Assembly (NCBI GenBank): GCA_028281495.1
Contig: JANQJU010000031.1
Location: 62,001-126,000 of the forward strand
Reading direction: 5' to 3'
DNA from: SAR324 cluster bacterium
GTDB lineage: Bacteria > SAR324 > NAC60-12
Length of the DNA: 64,000 bases
The notes below the pieces were generated by a model that worked only from the letters and a program-made list of their open reading frames with translations, was not told the origin of the DNA and did no database searches. Position numbers and translations under genes: made by a program. Positions 26,817 to 38,000 of the stretch are shown one piece after another (position 1 is the stretch's first letter; each line of letters opens with the position of its first letter).

Positions 26817-28268
26817 CTATCCAAAGACCCCATGTAGATACCAAGTGTTGGATTCCCGAAAAACCCACAGCATCTTGCCTTGCGGGTTGGTCATTTTGTA
26901 ATAGTGGCGTTCTCCGTGACTTTGAGCGTGGTCCCACCATTGGGGCATCACACTTTCTAGAAAATGCAGTTGGGTTTGGGACGGGGTGTCAATGGTTTGG
27001 GGCGTTTTGTAGAGGAAGAGGGGACGTTGTTGTGCCACAGCATTATAAGCCTCGGCAAACGGAGCTTGGGCTTCCGCAGGAGGTTCCCATTGGAGCGGTT
27101 GGAACGAAGTTTCCGGTTCCCAGTTTTCGACAAGACGGAAACGTTGCAAGGGAATTGGCAGTTGATTGTCCAGTTGATGAAAACGAGATTTATCTTCATC
27201 GAGGGGATCGATTTCCCCAAACAGGTTGATCAACATCGGCGGGATGACGAGCTTTTCTTGAATGGTAATTGTCCATTCAATGATGGGATTCCAGGCATCC
27301 AGGGCAGCCGTATTGTGATCTTTTTGAAGCTGTTCAAATCCATATTTTGCCTGAAGGAGCGTGGTTTTGTGGTGGCCTTGCTCCTTTTGCAAGCGATGCG
27401 GATGGCGAAAATGGATGGGCACTTCCCACTCTTGCCAATCCTCTAAAGTGAAGCGCCAACACAAAGTCATGATATATTCCGGTTGATAGGGCGATAGAAT
27501 TTTACAGAGACGGTCTAAGTCTTCCATGAACCAAGGCCCCACTTGTTTCCAATGCCAAATGGGCGCATCCAAGATGCGAGCAACTTCCACCGGTTCGGAG
27601 GGCCGCCAGTCACGCCATGGAAAGTTTTCTTTTTCAAAATCGACAGAGTGGCCTTTCGTGGCGTCTTCTACGGTCCATCGCCAAAGTTGGGCAATCCGCT
27701 TCCCAAAACGACGTTGCACTCCTTGATAATTCAACCCTTGCATGGCCTGTGGCGAAGCCAGCCCCAATTGCGCCACACTTTGTTTCCAACGGCGGCACTG
27801 CTGCCCCAACTCTTCTGAGGCCTTTTGACGCTTCGATAAAAACTGCCAGTGTTTCACTATCGATTCCACACACTCCCACCAAGTATCCCATTCCACGGTT
27901 TCATAGAGTTCTTGTCCTATCCGAGACTGCCAATCGATGAGTCCGTTGATATTACGCCGCTTCATGTGAGCTAACGTCAACACGCCTTGCCAGGGATGGT
28001 TACAGCAGCAGGCCCGATACGATGGGTGTAACGACAACACATTGCTTTGCAAACTTTCCCGATCAAAGGTCTGCTGAAGCACAATCCGCCATAAGGCCAA
28101 CAATGGAATTTGCAAGGAAACCGATTGCCGCTTCCAGTACGAGAGGAAATCCGAAAGATCTAAAATCCACACGTTGGGCGACCACTGCATGAGGTGGGTG
28201 GTTAAACATTGTAGCTTTTCCTGAGAGACATCCGTCGTTTCCAGGATCATCCATTTTGAAGGTTTCAT
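26817..28268 (-). CDS. imuB: ImuB-like Y-family polymerase homologue (inactive)
   Basis: 483 residues. The end HYYKMTNPQGKMLWVFRESNTWYLHGVFG (read here as GKMLWVFRE and WYLHGVFG) is the hallmark C-terminus of ImuB. The remainder is a very diverged Y-family fold; the catalytic acidic motifs of active Y-family polymerases are not seen, as expected for ImuB, a beta-clamp-binding hub linking DnaE2 and ImuA. The start overlaps the imuA stop by 4 bp (28265-28268), so the pair is translationally coupled. Confidence 0.82.
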   Translation of the reverse strand: MKPSKWMILETTDVSQEKLQCLTTHLMQWSPNVWILDLSDFLSYWKRQSVSLQIPLLALWRIVLQQTFDRESLQSNVLSLHPSYRACCCNHPWQGVLTLAHMKRRNINGLIDWQSRIGQELYETVEWDTWWECVESIVKHWQFLSKRQKASEELGQQCRRWKQSVAQLGLASPQAMQGLNYQGVQRRFGKRIAQLWRWTVEDATKGHSVDFEKENFPWRDWRPSEPVEVARILDAPIWHWKQVGPWFMEDLDRLCKILSPYQPEYIMTLCWRFTLEDWQEWEVPIHFRHPHRLQKEQGHHKTTLLQAKYGFEQLQKDHNTAALDAWNPIIEWTITIQEKLVIPPMLINLFGEIDPLDEDKSRFHQLDNQLPIPLQRFRLVENWEPETSFQPLQWEPPAEAQAPFAEAYNAVAQQRPLFLYKTPQTIDTPSQTQLHFLESVMPQWWDHAQSHGERHYYKMTNPQGKMLWVFRESNTWYLHGVFG

Positions 28269-28813
28269 ACCAACTCCTGTGCCGCGAGTTTCAGTTCATG
28301 AGGGGGGATGCCTTTGATTTTATGCAGGCGGAAGTGTTGGTTCTGCACATCAAATTCGACGTTCACCCGCACTTGAGCGGTGATATTGCCTTGTTGGTTG
28401 GAAAGGTAATAATTGCGAATCAGCAGGATGAGGCATCCGAAACGGTCGGCATGTTGACGCAAGTACAAGCATTCATCCAAACTCAGTTTCACGCTATCGA
28501 GGATGAGGAGCTTGAACACCGGATTAGCAAACACTGGCTTGAGCCTTTGGAAAGGTTCGGACGTGTTCACAAAAAAAATTTTTTGAGCATCAATCCGTTT
28601 AGAAAACATCAAAGGGGGGTAGACCTCCAACTCCTGAAAACCATTCACCCAAAGTGTGGGGCAAGCCTGATTCGTGGCATTGGCAATGAACGGCAACAGC
28701 ACCTGACGACCTGTATGAGGGATACCAAATTCGGCAATCCCCTTGCGGGCAAACCCGTCGTGGAGGAACTGATCGAGCGTGGCAATACCCGATGCAACTG
28801 TGGTGACTTCCAT
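28265..28813 (-). CDS. imuA: ImuA-like RecA-fold protein
   Basis: 182 residues, shorter than many ImuA proteins. It begins TVASGIATLDQFLHDGFARKGIAEFGIPHTGRQ (RecA-fold start, cut here to its two ends: GIATLDQFLHDG and AEFGIP), but has no Walker A lysine at the P-loop position. KLLILDSVKLS resembles the Walker B strand. ImuA supports DnaE2/ImuB mutagenesis. AAGGAG precedes the ATG. Weak similarity to SulA/ImuA-like proteins is the alternative label. Confidence 0.75.
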   Translation of the reverse strand: MEVTTVASGIATLDQFLHDGFARKGIAEFGIPHTGRQVLLPFIANATNQACPTLWVNGFQELEVYPPLMFSKRIDAQKIFFVNTSEPFQRLKPVFANPVFKLLILDSVKLSLDECLYLRQHADRFGCLILLIRNYYLSNQQGNITAQVRVNVEFDVQNQHFRLHKIKGIPPHELKLAAQELV

Positions 28814-29249
28814 TGCAAAAACTCCTTATATGGTGCGTCATCTCGATCCTTCGCTGCGTCCCTGATGTGTGGCAAACCTCCAGAACATCAAGGCAACTCA
28901 GTCCTTTGTGAGGGGAGATTGTTCATCTCCAGTTGGCGGATTTTTTACTACCTATTTATATTTTACATAGAAATAATACGTTTAAAACAAATTTTTAAGT
29001 TAAAAATATAATAAATAACCAAAATTGTTATGTCAAACGTAAACTTAGATCACCGTGAAAGCATCGAATAATCGGGCAATGCGTCCACTTCCTGGATTCA
29101 TCTTTTGTCGAATTATCAACAACGTTGGGGTAAAACCCGCCGCTCTGACGAGTCACAACACTAGTGGGAATACAAAACGTTTGACGATATAATGAAAGCT
29201 GGATCCTGCCCAAAACCGATCCATCGTCACAACAAGAGAAAGGAATCCC
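28814..29249. other. Divergent promoter region of imuAB and the second Rpn-type gene
   Basis: 436 bp with no gene of its own. The part next to imuA should hold its promoter; 28940-29030 is very A+T-rich. No clear LexA box could be fixed without knowing the lineage. Confidence 0.5.
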
Positions 29250-30266
29250 ATGTTCATCGCCAATCCCATTTACGATGTCGTCTTCAAATACCTCATGGAA
29301 GACAAAGACGTCGCCATCCTCATCCTCTCCGAAATACTCCAACAAAACGTCGTCGATCTGGAATTCAAGCCCCAAGAAGCCATCGGAAAAGTCGGGGAAC
29401 CCCACCTGTTTACCATCTATCGAATGGACTTCTCGGCAAAAATTCAACTTCCCAACCAACAGTTCAAACAAGTCCTCATCGAAATTCAGAAAGCCAAGTT
29501 TCACACCGATATCCTCCGATTCCGAAATTATTTGGGGATGCAATACTCCAATAAGGAAAATGCCGTCGTTGAGCAAAGTGAGGGAAAAGAAATCAAACAC
29601 GCCTTACCCATCCACAGCATTTATTTCCTGGGACACCGACTCGACCACATCCAAACCCCCATTGTGCAGGTCAAACGTGCCTATTGGGATGGGATCACCG
29701 GAGAACCCATCCTACAGCGGGAAGAATTCATCGAAAGCCTCACCCATGACAGTATCGTCATTCAGATTCCTCAGTTGAGAAAAGAGATGCGAACCGATTT
29801 GGAGCGACTCTTGAGTGTCTTCGACCAAAGCTACGTGGTCAGCCATGATAAACACATTCTCGATATTGATGATGAGAAGATCCCAGACAAGTTTCGTAAG
29901 GTGGTCCGTCGATTGATTCAGGCCAATTCGGAGGAACAGGTCCGACAAAACATGAATCTGGAAGACGAATATTTGGAAGACTTGCAAGCTCAAGAACGGC
30001 AAGTCCTCAAAGCCAAAGAAGAAACCGCCCAAGCCAAACGGCAAACCGAACAAGAGAGGCAACGCGCGGAGCAAGCCGACCAACGCGCCGAGGAAGAGAA
30101 ACAGCGCGCCGAGCAAGAAAAACAACGTGCCGAGCAAGAGAAACAGCGTGCAGAGCAAGCCGACCAACGCGCCGAGCAAGCCGATCAAAGAGCAGAACAA
30201 GAAAGACTGAGGGCCGAGGAGTTTAGGGAACTCCTAAAAAAGCATGGTATCAAGCCAAAGGAGTGA
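29250..30266 (+). CDS. Rpn-family PD-(D/E)XK nuclease-like protein with heptad-repeat tail
   Basis: 338 residues. The N-terminal ~230 residues match the Rpn / PD-(D/E)XK transposase-like group: start FIANPIYDVVFKYLMEDKD, and the nuclease motif DFSAKI ... VLIEIQKAK (Asp, Glu-x-Gln and Lys). The C-terminal third is a charged coiled coil of 7-residue units (RAEQADQ, RAEQEKQ) encoded by a 21-bp tandem repeat. AGAGAAAGGAATCCC precedes the start. It belongs to the same broad family as the gene at 6631-7863 but is only distantly similar to it. Confidence 0.82.
   Translation: MFIANPIYDVVFKYLMEDKDVAILILSEILQQNVVDLEFKPQEAIGKVGEPHLFTIYRMDFSAKIQLPNQQFKQVLIEIQKAKFHTDILRFRNYLGMQYSNKENAVVEQSEGKEIKHALPIHSIYFLGHRLDHIQTPIVQVKRAYWDGITGEPILQREEFIESLTHDSIVIQIPQLRKEMRTDLERLLSVFDQSYVVSHDKHILDIDDEKIPDKFRKVVRRLIQANSEEQVRQNMNLEDEYLEDLQAQERQVLKAKEETAQAKRQTEQERQRAEQADQRAEEEKQRAEQEKQRAEQEKQRAEQADQRAEQADQRAEQERLRAEEFRELLKKHGIKPKE
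30045..30215. repeat. 21-bp coding tandem repeat (coiled-coil heptads)
   Basis: About seven copies of a 21-bp unit encoding RAEQADQ or RAEQEKQ. The unit keeps both reading frame and heptad register, so copy-number change alters coiled-coil length only. Confidence 0.85.
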
Positions 30267-30392
30267 AGAAATTTGATGGGGTGAATCTGTCCAAAATTTA
30301 ACAAAAACAGTCACAGCCGCTAGTGCGATGCGTCTAAGCTCACGAAACCGCCTGAATGGGCTTTTTGTGAACTGAAAAAGACAGGAGACCGT

Positions 30393-31073
30393 ATGAAACG
30401 ATTCATCCCTTTTACCTTGTTTGGAGTTTTGCTCGCGACCGATACTGCCCTTTCCAATGAAGCTCCCCATTCGACCCAAACCTATTTGGAGATTGCAGTT
30501 TATGCTGTCAAAGATGTGGAGGCTTTTCCTGCCTTGCAAGCACAGGCACATCAAGAAATTGCACAGCTTCCCGGCTTTTTACATTCGTTGCGCTTAAAGA
30601 GTTATGGGGAAACCGTTTTGTTTGCTGATGTGATCGCCTGGAGATCTCCAGAAGCGGCAGAAGCGGCGTCCCAACAGGTGTCCCAAGATCCAAAATTTGC
30701 CAACTTCATGAAAGCGCTAGGAGACATGAAACTGTTTGCACACTATTGGTCTTCCCATAACGCTTCCGAATTGCTCCCACAGTTGCAACAATCGCCTGTT
30801 GTGGAAATTGCTGCTTATTCGGTTCCAGATCCACAGACCCATGAGCTTGTCCATCGCTTGGTCCATCAAAAGCTCCCTCATCAATCGGGATTTCGTTTGG
30901 GGACTCCTCTTCAATCGGCGAAGGGTGATTCAGGCTATGGGGACTTGATTGGTTGGGATTCGTTGCAAGCTTTTGAACAGGTGGGAAAGAAAATGATGCA
31001 AGATCCTGAGTTGAAAGCATTTTTTAATCCAGACATGCAAATGCAGGTTTTTACTGTCTTTGCCGTATTATAA
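30393..31073 (+). CDS. Secreted protein with two ABM-like alpha/beta-barrel domains
   Basis: 226 residues. An N-terminal signal peptide (FIPFTLFGVLLATDTALS) is followed by two similar ~95-residue units, starting YLEIAVYAVKDVEAFPALQ and VVEIAAYSVPDPQTHELVH, each ending near a W(R/D)S segment. They resemble the dimeric alpha/beta-barrel (antibiotic-biosynthesis-monooxygenase-like) fold. Such domains may be enzymes or binding proteins; no catalytic residues can be assigned. AGGAGACC precedes the ATG. It lies 14 bp before the sigma factor gene and is surely co-transcribed with it. Confidence 0.7.
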   Translation: MKRFIPFTLFGVLLATDTALSNEAPHSTQTYLEIAVYAVKDVEAFPALQAQAHQEIAQLPGFLHSLRLKSYGETVLFADVIAWRSPEAAEAASQQVSQDPKFANFMKALGDMKLFAHYWSSHNASELLPQLQQSPVVEIAAYSVPDPQTHELVHRLVHQKLPHQSGFRLGTPLQSAKGDSGYGDLIGWDSLQAFEQVGKKMMQDPELKAFFNPDMQMQVFTVFAVL

Positions 31074-31087
31074 AAAGGAGGTTCCCC

Positions 31088-31981
31088 ATGCCCATTTCCC
31101 CCAATCCATTCACGGCCGAGGCTTCCTCAGATGCCGAAGACGCTACCTTGGCTCAATCTGCAGCCCAGGGTGACTATGACGCTTTAGAACAATTGGTCCA
31201 ACGCCATCAGGATTGGATCTACAATTTGGCATTGCGTATGAAACTCAATCCCTATGATGCGGCCGACTTAGCTCAAGAAGCGTTGCTCCGGATTGTCACG
31301 CGGATTGCGCAGTTTGAAGGACGTTCCGGTTTCCGCACATGGGCCTATCGGATCGTGACCAACTGCTTTCTGGATTCCAAGCGTGGCCGTCTGGAACAAG
31401 CGATTGTGAGCTTTGACCAATACGGGATCGAACTCGATGAACTTCCCTTACAGGACTTGTCGCTCTCTCCTGAATTGGAACCGGAGCGTCACTTGATTCT
31501 GGAAGAAGCCAAAGTGGGGTGCATGTTGGGCATGTTGCTGTGTTTGAGTCGGGAACAACGGTTGGCGTATGTGTTGGGGGAAATTTTTGAGGCACCGTCG
31601 GAAGTGGCAGGTGAGATTTTAGGCGTGAGCGCCGCCACCTTCCGGAAGCGACTGGAACGAGCACGAATGGATTTGACTCAATTCATGAATAACAAGTGTG
31701 GTTTGATGAATGAGGCCAATCCCTGCCGGTGTGCTCGTAAAACCGCTGTCTTCATTCAACAAGGATGGGTGGACCCGCATCGACTCAAGTTTGTCGGAAC
31801 GCATCTCCAGAAAATCAAACAAGAGGTGCCGCAAGCCTGCAAACAGGTCGAATCCATTACTTCGGAAGCGTATGGTACCTTGTTCCGAAACCATCCCTTT
31901 CATCAAGGACCGGATGTCGCCCAAGAACTGTCACGCCTCCTGGAGGACCCGCAAACGCAAGCGACGTTTCAGTTGAATTGA
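31088..31981 (+). CDS. Sigma-70 family (ECF-like) sigma factor with Cys-containing C-terminal extension
   Basis: 297 residues. Region 2 is clear (QRHQDWIYNLALRMKLNPYDAADLAQEALLRI ... GRSGFRTWAYRIVTNCFLD; core parts DAADLAQEALLRI and FRTWAYRIV) and region 4 follows (LSREQRLAYVLGEIF ... SAATFRKRLERARMDL). It then has a ~100-residue extension starting CGLMNEANPCRCARKT, whose cysteines could bind metal. AAAGGAGG lies at the ideal distance from the ATG. No anti-sigma gene is next to it; the co-transcribed secreted two-domain protein and the convergent surface-protein operon are possible targets. Confidence 0.85.
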   Translation: MPISPNPFTAEASSDAEDATLAQSAAQGDYDALEQLVQRHQDWIYNLALRMKLNPYDAADLAQEALLRIVTRIAQFEGRSGFRTWAYRIVTNCFLDSKRGRLEQAIVSFDQYGIELDELPLQDLSLSPELEPERHLILEEAKVGCMLGMLLCLSREQRLAYVLGEIFEAPSEVAGEILGVSAATFRKRLERARMDLTQFMNNKCGLMNEANPCRCARKTAVFIQQGWVDPHRLKFVGTHLQKIKQEVPQACKQVESITSEAYGTLFRNHPFHQGPDVAQELSRLLEDPQTQATFQLN

Positions 31982-32032
31982 GTCTTGAAATAGGCCTAGT
32001 TCACCTTAGAGTATTTTGAACCCTTCGTGAAT

Positions 32033-35000
32033 TTATTGAATTTTTACGGTAACGATACTCCCTTTAGAACCCGCTCTATCTCCCAAGACAACTTCTATTG
32101 TTTTGGTTTCACCCTTTTGGTTAGGAAAATTTTTGATAAGTTTGTTTTGTGTAATAACTTGGCCCGTTTCCAGGGTTTCTTTGATAATTCTAAAAACATC
32201 TTGGTTAGACGAGACTCCAACTAGCTCTGCATTAATGATTTGTTGGGCACGGGTTATCGTGTCGTTTTGTCTAATGAAGTCAAATACGTGTTTTCTGCCA
32301 AAACTATTGTCTCCTTCCTTCATCACTGCCAAACCACTGATGGCATCACCACTTAAATTTACATCGACTGAAATTTCATCGCGTTTGTATCCTTTGATTA
32401 ATCGGAATGGACTCTCATCATTTATCACATCTGACTTAAATTCGTTTTTGATAAGTTGCAGGTATTCTCCTAGTTTCGAAACGAGACTGAGGTCGTCATA
32501 GATGTTGAGGTTTCTTGCTTGTTTGACTTGGTCGATTATATCCAGATCGATGGTTCGGAGCTTCTCTAGACCTTCGCTCAGAGACGGGCTATCTCCAAAA
32601 TCGTTCACTAATTTTTGGGTACTAAAGTTTCCATCATCGAGGTGTTTTGCGATTCGAAAAAAACCTTCAATCGCTCCCTCAGGTAGCCGATCTGCTGTGC
32701 CACTCCCCAATCGTGCGGTCAATTCGGCCAGCTTGTTGAGCATCCCCTCCACTTCCGGTCCTGACTTCTTCCCCGTCAGTGATTCGATCAGCTGCATCCG
32801 TTCCTGCCAATCGTCATCACCGTAGCGTTCTTCCAGGAATTCGGCGACTTTCCTATCGCAAGGAAGATCAAGTGCTGATACGCGGAATAAATCGCAGTCA
32901 GGATTGACAGGCTTTTTCTTCAAGTTACTGAGCATGTCTTTCAGACTGGTCAGCTCTGCTTTCCCGAGACCCATCGACACAAAGCCGAACACACGGAGGG
33001 TAAAGGCTTTTGCCTTCGACAGACTGCTGAGCACGATCTGGCTACCCTTCACCGCGTTAATCGCTCCTCGAACCACCACACCACCAATCGGAGCAGTAAT
33101 CACAGTGGACAGCACTTGCTCGCTCACATAACCGAGCACATAACCCTTAACATAGGCTTTTTCGAGATCGGGAGCATTGGCAACCCATTGAATGGCCTGA
33201 TCTTTTGCGATGAGAATGTCTTTCAACGCTTTATTGATCAAAGCTTCAACATCGGCATCCAACAGCAATTGGAAGGTTTGATACAGCTCAGAGGCACGTT
33301 TGATAGGATCGGCAAACGCACTCAGCACCTCTTGGACGGCCTCGGCATCATCTGCCACACCATCTGCAAATCCTTTTAAGAACCCTTCCGCGATTTGCCA
33401 CTCCTCGGTGTTGCAATCTCGGATCAACAAGGGAGCTACCACGGGAAGAACCAATCCTCGTTCCTTAAACCCGGAAGGGGGATCATCGGGACGCGGTACT
33501 ATTCGCGAAGTAGAGAGCGTGCCATCATGGATGAACTGATCGGCAAACCCAAGGCACCCCCGGAATCCTTCAGAGGGGCTGAGTGTGAGAGGTAACGATG
33601 CTAATTCGTTGCTGCCCACCTTGAGTTGAAACAGGATTGGACCATAGGTGTCGAAGAGGGCATACACATGAAATTTACGAGAATTGTTTGCATCGCGAAC
33701 GACAAAAACTTCCTGATTTCGTGCTTGTGGGGAAATGTTGGTTCCATTCTGAAAAAACGCATCCGGCCCCTCTTGAATAACCAAATCATTCAAATAATAG
33801 GGTCCGAAACTTTGATCAGATTTTTGAAATTGAAAACTGAATGCATTCAAATCCAACGATGAGGGAACTTCAAACGAGGCTTGTACCAAGCGATCTCGTG
33901 AGGTGACGGAATCAATGGGAATATTCAGCTTGGCATCATTGGTGCTATTGGTTTGGATATGGCTAAGGAACAAATCGCTGTGATCTTGTCCTTGCAATCG
34001 ATATTCAAATTGAATGTTAACACCACACAGACCCGCAAATTGAGATATCGGCAAAGACGCTTTTGCGGGAGTATAGGGAAACGATATAATGTCCGTCGAA
34101 TCAAACAGGGTGTAAGTGGCCAATGCTGTTCGAGGGGCACTGATTTTGACTTTAAATGTCGTCCGACAGCTTGAAGCCAGACAAACCCGGTAGGTCGAGT
34201 AATATGTAAATTCGAGAAGGGTGGCCTGTTTGGGAACACAAATGGTTTGTTCTATTACTTTGGTCCCGCCATATCTTTCTACCTCAACGCTGACTAATTT
34301 AGAATCCTCAGTGGCATTGACACTCGTTCCTTTCCATCCGGAAAGACCGTCATTCGAGGTTCCGTCTTGAATTCCCAAGGGCACCTTCGCGACGCCACTG
34401 GTGGCATTATTGGAGTTTCCATCGGAGGGAGGCGGCAGAACAAATATAGATTCACCATTGGGACCAGGGGCGATCTCGCTCACTTGAACCTTGAAATTCG
34501 TGGTGGCTTCAACGTAGTTATTCCCACGTCCCAAAGGCTGGGAGCAGCCTGTGCAGGTGATGCGTACAGTCACCTCATAAGTTCCAGGGGCATCATATTG
34601 GTGAGAAACTTGGTTGCTGTTTGAAAATTGACCATCCCCAAAATCCCAAAGGATTTCGTAGGTGCCACCCAAATCAGGAAGATTGTCAAAAGAGAACTGG
34701 AACGTATGTCCCGACTGGACCCATAGCTCTTCCCCCAGGAGTTGGTTTTCAACTTTGGTGGTTTGTAAAACTTGCTGCAACTCCTCTGTGACTTGGGTTT
34801 TTACAAGTTCTACCGGGTCGCCTTCCGTGACTAAAAAACTACTCGACCGCCATTTATACCGTATTTGTTCGCGTGACCCTTCTGGTAAGCGTTCGGCGTC
34901 GGGCGCATGAAGACTCCAACTAATTTGGACCGTGCCTTCTAAATTTAAATCCTGCAACGCGGCTTTCAAGTGCCAGTACTGATCTGCTGGCAATTCGGTC

Positions 35001-38000
35001 CGAAGAAAAATGGCATTATCTTCTTCTTCAGTAGATAAACGGAAGGTCCACTCTACATTGCCTTGTATTGGTTGAGGTTCCAGTCGGACGCTCAGATCGC
35101 TCAGCCCCTGTTCATTTCGAAGATTGTAAAAACTATTGGCTTCTATAATCTTTCCATGACTCTGCATCTCGGCTTTAAAGACAACGATACGATAGCCCCA
35201 AGTGGAATCTCCACAAAAAGCTTCTATATTATAAACTCTAGGTTTATTGAAATAAACATCGTCATAATTAGGGTTCTTCCCTTCTCTCACCATAAAAAAA
35301 CTAACGTGGTTTTCCTCTCCGATAACAACTCCGTCTCTCCATCCGCAGCCCTTATGCCATTTTGGAGAGCTAGCTACAAAGCCAAAGTGTCTATATCTAG
35401 CTAGATAACTCTCATGACTATGGACATAGAGGGTGGACATCGTATGGGATGGATCCTGAGGAGGACGGATAGTATACTCTGTTCGTTTATCGCGTTCGAG
35501 CATCGAGAAGGTCACGTCAATTCCCCTAATTTGGGGCATCACGGGTAGTGTCTCAACGATCATTACGTACAGGTTTAAATTATTATACACCCAGAGCGTC
35601 TTTTCCGTGTGAAATGTCTCCAAATTCGGAGATCCCTCCACGGGACCAAAGTCAGTCCAACTGGCCCATTGGTCTGAGGGGTTCTGCCAGAACACCAAGG
35701 CTTCGCGGGCAGATTGATAGTTGGAGCGTTCTGTACCGGCAACGAGAAAATAGGAATAGATGAGCAACTCCCAAGGTTGCGTATCGGAGAATAATTCTAT
35801 GGCATTCCAGCCTGGACGCAGTCGATACGACTGCTTACGCTGTGGCCAATAGGTACTTGGGGTTACCCAATAGTCTTCTACAGCTAAATTACCGGGAGAA
35901 GACACCCGCTGGAAGGGAGAATCCGTAATGATCCCCCCCACTGCACTTACAGGCAATTCGACGGTATCACTAGCCCACAACGCAATCCATAGCGGCTGAT
36001 TGACATCGATTTGCCGCAATTCGGGCATATTCATCTGATTGTAAGCATTGACATTGGCAATGCCTCCGCCCATTTCCCAACCTTTCCATTGGCCCTCTTG
36101 GTTCTGCATCACCACATAACTTTGGACTTCTTGCTTGTTGCGGAGAGGCAACAAAGCTTCTGGGCTGAAAGGGCTGGCTAAATATTTCGTAGGAATGCGA
36201 TTCCATCCATCCTGAAATTTAATGGTCGGGAAAAAAGAATTTTGAATGCTCACATCCCAGTGGTTTTCTGGCAAATTGGTCCCTGTGGGTGGCAGAAAAG
36301 GTGGGCGTTGCGCAGCTTGCGGACCTGCGCTGACAAAGCCCCCATCAGCATGGAAGTGATCATTGCTCACAATATAGCTACCAGGCCGTTCAATATAGAC
36401 GGTGGTTGCTCCTTGAGATCCTAAGGTTCGTTGGGAAGCCAAGATGAACTTTTTATTCTCCAACAGGCTACGGTCCCGCACCAGCTGTACCAACTGGGCA
36501 TTATGGGCTTCTTGAGGTTGAGATGTCTCACGATACTGGTGGATGTCGGGCTGAAAGCCTTCTTGACCGTTCAGTTCATTGGGGTTTTGATCAAAAAAGG
36601 CATGGCTAGGGGTTTCCGTTTGTTGCAGATAAGCCGTTTCGAGGGCTTGCAGAACTTCAACACAAGCCCCCGTATACGTTTGTCCCCCAAACTGAATCCC
36701 TGGCGAGGTCACTTGGCACGAGCCTCCTTCTTGCTGGATTCGGGATTGAAGCGATTGCGAGATTTGGGAAATAGAACGATACCAAGCATGCTGTTGAGCC
36801 GATGATGCGTGCAAGCCACGGCGCGCTTCCGAGGTGTTGCCATCCACCACGGTTTGCAGAACAGTCAACCCTGTTTCCTCATTGGAGGTATCCGAGGGTT
36901 CCCAGCTCATGGGGCGGGTGTTGAACAGTTCCCAGACAGCGGGGTTCCAACCAGCCGGTGGGGAAGCAGAGAATCCGGTTTTTGTGTAAAAATTGTCCAA
37001 TGAGGATGGTGATTGAGCAGTATTCACTTCCAACAATTCGGCACCTTGATCCAAAGCCTGTTGGATTCCACCAACCGCTGAAATCCCTGCATAGCTGGTC
37101 AGTTGTTCCCACAACTGGTGCTCATAGACAGAGCCGATGATCCCGAGCAATTCCATGTTTTTGTCACGATGAGCTAGGCTAAGGTCTTTTTTTCGATGCC
37201 ATAGACTCGAAGTGAGAATTTGAACACTAATGACCATGCCTTCGGGTTGGAAGGCTTGCACAACTCCATCCAAGTATTGCACTTCATGGACAGTTCCCAG
37301 CACCGCTAGGGCCAGGTAAGACGGAGGTATTTGATGGTAGTCACCAATACGCTGACGTGCTTCCCACATCTGATAAAAATACAAACGATTTCCCACTTCT
37401 AAAAAGCGGGCAAGCAACTGTTTGTTCGTTTCGGGAGCGTCTTGGAGCCAGGCTTCATCCGTTTCCCGAGTTCCATTGTCATTGCTATCCACAAACAGAT
37501 TGCCATTGCCGTCTGCTTGAATATGCAAGGCTTGTTGGGTTTCAAATAACTGATCCACCGACCACTTCACCTGCTGCCAATTGGAGTTGAGATCTCCCAC
37601 TCCCAAGACATATTGTCCTCCCACCACCCCAACATGGGTGTTGGCAAACCGTTTTCCACTCTCAGTGGTTCTTTCAATCGATTCTTCCATTGCAATATGA
37701 ACCCGATCCCCCCATTGCAATTCCCCATTGGCCAGGGTTTGGGTCGCGGCAATTCGCTCTCCCACTCGGAGTTGAGATTCCACACAGCCAGGGCCACAGG
37801 TTTCAAACTCTAGACGTACCGCATCAAGACTGAGATCACTCAGCATCAATGCCTGCTTTTCAAAAATCGTTACCGAAGGATCGGCTTCCCCGGAAGGGGT
37901 GGCTTTGGTGATGGTGACTTCCAAAAACCTAGCCCAAATTTCATTCAAGCGGTTGGTTTGACGGGCCTCATCATCATGTTCCTCAAGCGAAATATAACGA

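Noticed and set aside
28883..28897. GTTGCCTTGATGTTC (minus strand), near a GTTC-N7-GTTC LexA box upstream of imuA
   Set aside because: One half is mismatched, no second copy is seen before dnaE2, and the lineage and so the LexA consensus are unknown.
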